64,000 bases of DNA. Origin: Nostoc sp. HK-01 (GTDB taxonomy: Bacteria > Cyanobacteriota > Cyanobacteriia > Cyanobacteriales > Nostocaceae). The translations under genes and the position numbers were made by a program. The stretch's first letter is position 1; the number at the start of each line of letters is the position of its first letter. The DNA lies in the NCBI GenBank assembly GCA_003990705.1, contig AP018318.1:1491501-1555500 (forward strand). The letters run 5' to 3'. The notes below the pieces were generated by a model that had not been told where the DNA came from, made no database searches, and saw nothing but the letters and a program-made list of their open reading frames with translations. Below, piece after piece: positions 58,749 to 64,000 of the stretch.

Positions 58749-58950
58749 GAGCTAGAGAAGAATTACAGACAGTCTCATTCAGTTATATTTTCTAGTAATA
58801 ATTATGAGACAGCTAAATTGTGGTTATTAGAAGATGAGTCTGAATCAAGTGAAGGTAGATTATTGGCTAATGAATTATTATAATTGGAGCGATCACGCAT
58901 AAGATTCTTATAAGTTACGATAAACACAAGCCAGCTATTATTGTTAATTT

Positions 58951-59169
58951 ATGGAAATATCAAAATTTACTTCTGAGATAGAAAATACACCAATTGAGAC
59001 AAAAGCCATATCCGTAAAACCTCAAACCATCAACAGACGCGAGTTTATGAAGTTGTCATTAGAAGAAAGACGACGCATATTAGCAGAACAAGCCGAACGA
59101 ATGTTACTACATTACGAACAAAATAAAGAATGGCAAGAATTAGAGACAGGAGACTTGCTTGACTACTAG
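58951..59169 (+). CDS. Antitoxin-like protein of a MazEF/PemIK-type pair
   Basis: This 72-residue protein precedes a MazF-type toxin gene and overlaps it by 11 bases. Its N-terminal half is polar. The C-terminal half (FMKLSLEERRRILAEQAERMLLHYEQNKEWQELETGDLLDY) is acidic and helical, the type of tail that wraps a MazF active site. The DNA-binding N-terminus of classical MazE is not evident. It would neutralise the RNase toxin in the cytoplasm. Assignment depends on position rather than on a strong motif. Confidence 0.7.
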   Translation: MEISKFTSEIENTPIETKAISVKPQTINRREFMKLSLEERRRILAEQAERMLLHYEQNKEWQELETGDLLDY

Positions 59170-59521
59170 CTCTTCTACACCTAGACGGGGTGATATTTGG
59201 CTGGTTAATTTTGACCCAACACTAGGAGCAGAAATCAAAAAAATTAGACCTGCTGTGGTGGTCAGTTCTGATGGTGTTGGTCAATTACCAATTAAATTAA
59301 TTGCACCTATCACAGACTGGAAAGAATACTACGCTGGTAATATATGGCACGTCAAACTTGAACCAGACACAACTAATAATTTGACAAAAGTTTCTGCTGT
59401 CGATGTTTTACAATTGCGCGGTATGGATGTGCAAAGATTAATCCGCAAAATTGGAGAATGTTCGAGCGAAATTATGGAAGAAATAGCTACTGCTATTGCT
59501 GCGGTAGTTGAATATTTTTGA
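59159..59521 (+). CDS. MazF/PemK-family toxin (endoribonuclease)
   Basis: This 120-residue protein has the PemK/MazF signature RRGDIWLVNFDPTLGAEIKKIRPAVVVSSD at residues 9-38 (the RPxVVV motif), then KLIAPIT and the TKVSAVDVLQLRGMDV strand (Ser/Thr and Asp of the active site). It is predicted to cut single-stranded mRNA. It starts at TTG 59159, inside the antitoxin gene, so translation is coupled to it. No transposase or mobile boundary is visible, but it lies next to the orphan Mrr-type endonuclease. Confidence 0.9.
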   Translation: MTTSSSTPRRGDIWLVNFDPTLGAEIKKIRPAVVVSSDGVGQLPIKLIAPITDWKEYYAGNIWHVKLEPDTTNNLTKVSAVDVLQLRGMDVQRLIRKIGECSSEIMEEIATAIAAVVEYF

Positions 59522-59750
59522 TCAACATTTCTTTTTTATCTCAGCATTTTGTGATTATTCTAACTGGAGCGATCGCCTAAAATATTCTGGCGTTGCTGAA
59601 TAAAGGGATTAAGTTCTTGCGTGTTTGAGGCGATCGCATCATTTTCGTCTCAACTCGCTGGAGTGATTTCCGTATTTTGTTGTAGAGAATTGGTATAACA
59701 GCATCTTAAATTGGTAAAATTCAGGTTCAGAGAGAAGAGAATATTCCAAC

Positions 59751-60485
59751 ATGGTAGCCGCCCATACAGATTTAAATATTGCTGCTATAGAAGCAGAATA
59801 TAGTCAAAAGTCACCAAGAGAAATTCTGAAATTGGCTTTGGATACTTTTGACAATATGGCAATTTCCTTCAGTGGTGCTGAAGATGTTGTTTTAATTGAT
59901 ATTGCTTCCAAAATCACCAAAAACTTCCGGGTTTTTACCCTCGATACCGGGCGCTTACACCCTGAAACATACCAGTTCTTGGATAAAGTTAGAGAACATT
60001 ATGGCATTAAGTTAGAAGTAATGTTCCCCGATGCCGCAGAAGTACAAGCCTTGGTAGAAGAAAAAGGATTATTCAGCTTTTATCAAGATGGGCATAAAGA
60101 ATGCTGTGCTGTTCGTAAAGTTAGACCATTACGCCGCAAGCTAAATACTCTTGATGCTTGGGTGACAGGACAGCGTAAAGACCAAAGTCCCAGCACACGC
60201 AACCATATTCCTGTAATTGAACTTGATACCGCATTTTCTACCGAAGACCATCAGTTAATTAAGTTCAACCCCTTAGCCAACTGGTCTTCCGCCCAAGTGT
60301 GGGAATATATTCGCGCTTTAGATGTACCTTACAACAAATTACACGAGCGCGGTTTTATCAGTATTGGTTGCGAACCCTGTACCAGACCTGTTTTACCAAA
60401 CCAGCATGAACGTGAAGGTCGCTGGTGGTGGGAAGAAGCTACGGCTAAAGAGTGCGGTCTGCACCTAGGGAACTTACAAAAATAG
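59751..60485 (+). CDS. cysH: Phosphoadenylyl/adenylyl-sulfate reductase, iron-sulfur type
   Basis: CysH reduces activated sulfate to sulfite in assimilation. The 244-residue protein has the PP-loop [16 protein letters not shown] near residue 40, [18 protein letters not shown], and the active-site ECGLHLGN at the C-terminus. It also has two cysteine pairs, KECCAVRKV near 122 and GCEPCTRPV near 205, that ligate a 4Fe-4S cluster in the adenylyl-sulfate (APS) reductase subgroup. E. coli-type PAPS reductases lack these. APS is therefore the likely substrate. Its promoter would lie in the 229-base spacer after the toxin gene. Confidence 0.9.
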   Translation: MVAAHTDLNIAAIEAEYSQKSPREILKLALDTFDNMAISFSGAEDVVLIDIASKITKNFRVFTLDTGRLHPETYQFLDKVREHYGIKLEVMFPDAAEVQALVEEKGLFSFYQDGHKECCAVRKVRPLRRKLNTLDAWVTGQRKDQSPSTRNHIPVIELDTAFSTEDHQLIKFNPLANWSSAQVWEYIRALDVPYNKLHERGFISIGCEPCTRPVLPNQHEREGRWWWEEATAKECGLHLGNLQK

Positions 60486-60564
60486 TAAGTGAAGCCACAC
60501 TGTAGGGGCGCAAGTCCTTGCGCTGAGGTGCATCCCAGTTTTGATTTAGCAACGAGATAATAAC

Positions 60565-60617
60565 TGTCATTGCGTATCCCCTACGCGAATGGGAAGGCTA
60601 ACGCCTACGCAATGACA
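60565..60617. repeat. Perfect 12-bp inverted repeat element
   Basis: TGTCATTGCGTA (60565-60576) and TACGCAATGACA (60606-60617) are exact reverse complements. They enclose a GC-rich loop with further palindromy (CCTACGC, GCCTACG). It lies in the 314-base spacer after cysH, a typical dispersed palindrome. I see no gene in that spacer. Confidence 0.75.
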
Positions 60618-60799
60618 TTCAAAAAAGTGAGATGTTCCCGTTACTAAATACTCAAATTATCTCAGAGTCAGACAGCTAAGTCTGTCTATTTTCAGATAAT
60701 GCTATTACCTGTTGATGTTAGGTACATAACCCAGCATAGGAAACTTTTTGTAATTAGTCCTGTCTGTAAAACTAATACATTAGTTTATCAGGAATTTAT

Positions 60800-61738
60800 A
60801 TGCGATCGCCTATCGTAATCGGTACAGGATTACTTGTATCTTTAATTTTTAATGCCCAAGTTTTAGCGCAGTCTACAGTACAGTTACCACAACTAACTGC
60901 ACAGAACTCTTCACAACAAATCTTCAATAAAAATACTAAAAAGCTGCGTTCAGGTATTATTACTCTGCAAAGAACTGCGTGTTTTGGTGCTTGCCCAATT
61001 TATAAAATTACTATATTTCCTGATGGTAGAGTTGTCTACGAAGGAGAGCGTTTTGTGAAAGTTGTAGGTAAGCGAACTGCTAAAATTAGTCCGCAAGCTG
61101 TGAGAAGATTAGTTGCAGAATTTGATAAGGTTAATTATTTCTCTTTACCCAGTAATTATCAAGGTGGGCCTACAGATTTACCTTCAGCAATTACTTCTCT
61201 CACTCTTGGTAGACAGCAAAAAACTGTAAATCATTATTTCGGTTCACCTAACGCGCCGCAAGCACTAACAGCCTTAGAAAATAAAATAGATGCTGTTGTC
61301 AATTCTCAGCGCTGGATTGGATCAAAAAATGAACAAACACCAAATCCAAATGACTCAAATTCCACGCAACTAAAAGTTAACCGTCAATTGTGGAATCAGC
61401 AAAGGTTGACTAATTATCGCTTTACATTTAGCAGGAGTTGTTTTTGCGTACCTAAAGCAACTCAGCCAGTAGTCATTACAGTCCGGAATGGTCAAGTTGC
61501 TTCTATTACGCCTGTCAACAACAATGAACCAGTTGATGCAGAATTATTCCGACAATATAATTCAATTCCGAAACTGTTTGGGATAATTGACGACGCGATC
61601 GCCAAAAAAGCATCTAGTCTCACCATCAAATATGATCCTAAATTTGGCTACCCAACCCAAATCAATATTGATTACAACCAACAAGTTGCTGATGAAGAAC
61701 TATATCTCAGCATTAGTAATCTAGAACCATTGAAGTAA
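60800..61738 (+). CDS. Exported two-domain protein (DUF6438-like plus DUF6174-like)
   Basis: This 312-residue protein has a likely signal peptide (IGTGLLVSLIFNAQVLAQ, cleavage near AQS). Residues 48-165 match the DUF6438 type (TLQRTACFGACPIYKITIFPDGRVVYEG), with a Cys pair CFGAC. Residues 190-312 match the DUF6174 type (LWNQQRLTNYRFTFSRSCFCVP, VVITVRNGQVASI, SSLTIKYDPKFGYPTQINIDYN), with a second Cys pair CFC. Both domains are of unknown function and probably periplasmic. It stands alone; the start codon overlaps a HIP1 octamer (ATGCGATCGCC). Confidence 0.78.
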   Translation: MRSPIVIGTGLLVSLIFNAQVLAQSTVQLPQLTAQNSSQQIFNKNTKKLRSGIITLQRTACFGACPIYKITIFPDGRVVYEGERFVKVVGKRTAKISPQAVRRLVAEFDKVNYFSLPSNYQGGPTDLPSAITSLTLGRQQKTVNHYFGSPNAPQALTALENKIDAVVNSQRWIGSKNEQTPNPNDSNSTQLKVNRQLWNQQRLTNYRFTFSRSCFCVPKATQPVVITVRNGQVASITPVNNNEPVDAELFRQYNSIPKLFGIIDDAIAKKASSLTIKYDPKFGYPTQINIDYNQQVADEELYLSISNLEPLK

Positions 61739-61824
61739 GGTCTTGCACAGAGTAAATTATCTGTTGAGACTGGATATAGGAGTATAGGGGTTCTGCATCC
61801 CTACACTCTGCTCTTATGATCATT

Positions 61825-61855
61825 AGGGACGTAAATTTATACGTCCCTTTTATTT
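61825..61855 (+). terminator. Intrinsic terminator after the exported protein gene
   Basis: AGGGACGTA (61825-61833) pairs with TACGTCCCT (61840-61848) over a 6-base loop, followed by TTTTATTTT. The rest of the 342-base spacer to the TspO-like start shows no gene. Confidence 0.85.
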
Positions 61856-62080
61856 TGCAATCAAGCCTGGATAAACGGAAATATCTCTGAGCGATTGGTC
61901 ATAATTCCAGGTAAGTGTGCATAAATAGTCAAATCCTCTCCCCTGCTGTCTAAATGATAAGCCTTTAACCGGACACGATATCAGACTCAGGGATGATGAG
62001 TATTGAGTGGCTAGATTGACAAAATCACACTATAAATGGTCATATCTCAGCGATATGCAGTAATTACAAGGAATAAGGTC

Positions 62081-62554
62081 ATGATTAAATCATGGATGAT
62101 AATTGGGGGCGTGGCAATATTGGTTGCTTTGGGTGCTAATTTAATTCAGCCGCGCGATCGCCAGTGGTTCAAGCGCTTACAAAGACCGAGATGGCTAACT
62201 TTTGAAGCAGCAATTCCTATTATCTGGAGTGTGATTTTTATTTGTGGTGCTTGGTCGGCTTATATTGTCTGGGAAACTAACCCAGGAAGCAGGGCCACTT
62301 GGTTGTTGATGAGTTTATATTTAATTTTAGAAATTGCTATTATTGCCTATACACCTGTGATGTTTTGGCTGCGGAGTCTTCAAGCCGGCACAATTATCGG
62401 TGGTGCAGGTTTTATTATTGGAATTATATTAACTCTTGCTGTCTTACCTGTTTCTGGTTGGGCAGCATTGTTATTAGTACCCTTTCTACTTTGGAGTCCC
62501 ATTGGTACTTATACTACTTGGGAGATGATCAATCTTAATCCTCAAGATGCCTAA
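62081..62554 (+). CDS. TspO/MBR-family membrane protein
   Basis: This 157-residue protein with five predicted helices resembles TspO (translocator protein/tryptophan-rich sensory protein), a family that binds porphyrins, haem and sterols. Visible helices include IIGGVAILVALGANLI near the start, FEAAIPIIWSVIFICGAWSAYIVW, and a C-terminal VSGWAALLLVPFLLWSPIGTYTTW. Trp residues are scattered. The ATG at 62081, 15 codons inside the longest frame, is chosen because AAGGA and AAGG precede it. Some typical TspO positions are not clear, so the family call is tentative. Confidence 0.65.
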   Translation: MIKSWMIIGGVAILVALGANLIQPRDRQWFKRLQRPRWLTFEAAIPIIWSVIFICGAWSAYIVWETNPGSRATWLLMSLYLILEIAIIAYTPVMFWLRSLQAGTIIGGAGFIIGIILTLAVLPVSGWAALLLVPFLLWSPIGTYTTWEMINLNPQDA

Positions 62555-62752
62555 GTATAAATGCTCTCAAAAAAATTAGGCAGGAATCTGTGCGTAAAAT
62601 CGTAGCTTTTGCTCGTGAGGATGGGATTAAACTACAGTTAAAGTGAGTCATTTACTCCGATATTCTAGTTTAACTGAGTACTTGACTAAAAATGCCCACC
62701 CTCCTTAATTAATAGTATAAATATTCAAGAAAAACTAAAATAAATCTTAATA

Positions 62753-63673
62753 ATGCCCTACCTGACTACCGCCAATAAAATTTATCAAATCATTGCTGAA
62801 TATACCAAGGCTAAAACCATCTGCATAGATACAGAAGTAGCTGACTATAACAGCCGTAAGCCCAGATTATCGCTGATTCAAGTATTAGATGATCCTGAAG
62901 ATATGAGTGGCGATCGCGTTTTCCTTTTGGATGTCCTAGATCAGCCTGATTTGGTAGCTAATTTTATTGAGCAAATTATGGTCAATCCAGATATAGAAAA
63001 AGTATTTCATAATGCAAGTTATGATGTAAAATTCCTCGGCAATAAAAAAGCTGAAAATATTACTTGTACGTTAGAACTAGCGAAAAAAATACCTTACTAT
63101 CTTTTGCCAGTACCTAACTATCAACTAAAAACTCTAGCGACTGTTTTGTGTAACTTTCACTATATTGATAAACAAGCACAAACTAGCGATTGGGGACAAA
63201 GACCTTTAACAGAAGAACAAATAGATTACGCTTATCTCGACTGCATTTATCTTGCTCAAGTGCATAAACGTTTGTTAGAATTACAATTAGCAGGTAATCC
63301 GCATCCAGAAGCAGAAGATTTAATAGCTCTCAATGTAAGATATACACAAATAGAAGAGCAGTGGAAGCTATTAAATTCTGAATTTGAGCATTTGCAAGAG
63401 CGAATTAAAAAAGCTATGCAGGCTCAAAATGTATCAGAAACATCTTTCTTTAAGTTGACTGCTTATGAACGTAAAACCGTAAAAGCACAGTTTTTAGAAC
63501 TGGCAAGACTGGTACAAAGTCAAGGATTAAATTTTGATTTTCCGATTACCTTAACTCAGAAGCTACAGAAAGATTTAGGTGAAAATTTAGAACAATTATC
63601 TGTAGAAATAGATACATCTAATTCTTTGAGACTAACTCCTAAAAATCAGGAAAGTAATAGTGAGGATGAGTAA
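62753..63673 (+). CDS. RNase D-like 3'-5' exonuclease
   Basis: This 306-residue protein is a DEDDy-type exonuclease. The active-site acidic residues are visible in CIDTEVADYNSRKPRLSLIQV (DxE) near residue 25, FHNASYDVKFLG near 95 and the terminal YAYLDCIYLAQVHKRLL (Y...D) near 170. Residues 195-306 are a helical C-terminal segment with a coiled region (YTQIEEQWKLLNSEFEHLQERIKKAM). It could mature tRNA or trim RNA, although the HRDC domain of classical RNase D is not recognisable. Its promoter would lie in the 198-base spacer after the TspO-like gene. Confidence 0.85.
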   Translation: MPYLTTANKIYQIIAEYTKAKTICIDTEVADYNSRKPRLSLIQVLDDPEDMSGDRVFLLDVLDQPDLVANFIEQIMVNPDIEKVFHNASYDVKFLGNKKAENITCTLELAKKIPYYLLPVPNYQLKTLATVLCNFHYIDKQAQTSDWGQRPLTEEQIDYAYLDCIYLAQVHKRLLELQLAGNPHPEAEDLIALNVRYTQIEEQWKLLNSEFEHLQERIKKAMQAQNVSETSFFKLTAYERKTVKAQFLELARLVQSQGLNFDFPITLTQKLQKDLGENLEQLSVEIDTSNSLRLTPKNQESNSEDE

Positions 63674-63918
63674 AGTAGAGCGCTAACTTTCACATAATTA
63701 TTATTAATAATAACATTTTTAAGTATAATTAATTACTCTTAAATCACCCCATAGAAGACAAAAAGTTAATAAATTTCCCGGTTAAGTCCAGAGATAACCG
63801 TTATTAAACCTAGGGAATATCAGTAAAGTGTGTTAATTGACATTACACATCTAAATTCCAAAATTAATTAAATCGGGTGCTAATTAAATCTAGGTGGAAT
63901 GCTGGTGGAAAGCAACTT

Positions 63919-64000
63919 ATGAAGCTGCGGTTATGGGAGCAAAAGCGGGTGAAGGTGAAAAAAACATTGACTATAGTTGTGCTGACTGTCTTGAGTGCAA
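63919..64000 (+). CDS. Start of a further gene, probably exported (3' end outside window)
   Basis: From the ATG at 63919 an open frame runs to the window edge, reading MKLRLWEQKRVKVKKTLTIVVLTVLSA. The basic start followed by a hydrophobic run looks like a signal peptide or a membrane anchor. A GTG further in is an alternative start. Only 27 codons are visible, so the product is unknown. GTATAATTAATTAC, a GTAN8TAC match, lies 183 bases upstream at 63723-63736, without a matching minus-10 box. Confidence 0.4.
   Translation, partial: MKLRLWEQKRVKVKKTLTIVVLTVLSA

Noticed and set aside
63723-63736. Second GTAN8TAC match, near the window end
   Set aside because: No TAN3T box at 22-23 bases and 183 bases from the next start codon, so it is probably chance in AT-rich sequence.

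Overview
The window looks like chromosomal DNA of a cyanobacterium, most likely a filamentous one of the Nostocales. The evidence is the dense scatter of HIP1 octamers (GCGATCGC) inside genes, a Mg-protoporphyrin methyltransferase (chlM), a Ycf23-type protein, a Tab2-type photosystem RNA-binding protein, a WD40 serine/threonine kinase, heptanucleotide tandem repeats between genes and one consensus NtcA promoter. I saw no rRNA, no convincing tRNA, no CRISPR array and no intact insertion sequence. The species assignment is an inference.

Layout. 1-6.1 kb: housekeeping genes (ribBA cut by the window edge, argC, eno, chlM, holB). 6.1-10.7 kb: a GlcG/HbpS-like protein, a small basic protein, an exact 20-bp tandem repeat, a Tab2-like gene, a PmbA/TldE-like peptidase and a methyltransferase-like gene. 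10.7-18 kb: a ClC-CBS-USP fusion whose external gating glutamate is a glutamine, a DUF892 ferritin-like gene, a kinase-WD40 gene and a secreted Pro-rich PPC-type protein. 18.2-26.7 kb: a glycan module (Wzm/Wzt exporter, three glycosyltransferases, a WcbI-like protein, an unknown gene, a tyrosine-phosphatase-like gene) that starts with a textbook NtcA class II promoter. 26.7-29.6 kb: a divergent manganese-type ABC transporter. 30.2-34.9 kb: an RND pump with its fusion protein. 35.2-44.7 kb: Ycf23, a sugar aminotransferase, a FetB-like permease, a 5-oxoprolinase, a bestrophin and an M28 peptidase. 45-50.3 kb: a chaperone block (DnaK, DnaJ, a membrane J-protein, a DUF3143 protein) with a decayed Rpn nuclease between them. 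50.3-57.3 kb: uppS-cdaA, lysA, rimI, clpC. 57.5-59.5 kb: a small defence-like island (Mrr-type endonuclease, MazE/MazF pair). 59.7-64 kb: cysH, a two-domain exported protein, a TspO-like protein, an RNase D-like exonuclease and the start of a further gene.

How the genes fit together. The 18.6-26.7 kb block reads as one pathway: assemble a glycan in the cytoplasm, modify it, export it through an ABC transporter, and switch the unit on by nitrogen status. The DnaK-DnaJ pair and the uppS-cdaA overlap are other functional couplings. Repeats matter here: heptamer repeats and MITE-like palindromes lie in many spacers, and in two places (the C-termini of the RND fusion protein and of lysA) they have become coding sequence.

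The best candidates for something new are the NtcA-driven glycan cluster with its two unplaced genes, the Q130 ClC fusion, and the Mrr-type endonuclease next to a toxin-antitoxin pair. All function calls come from motif recognition by eye; no database search was possible.
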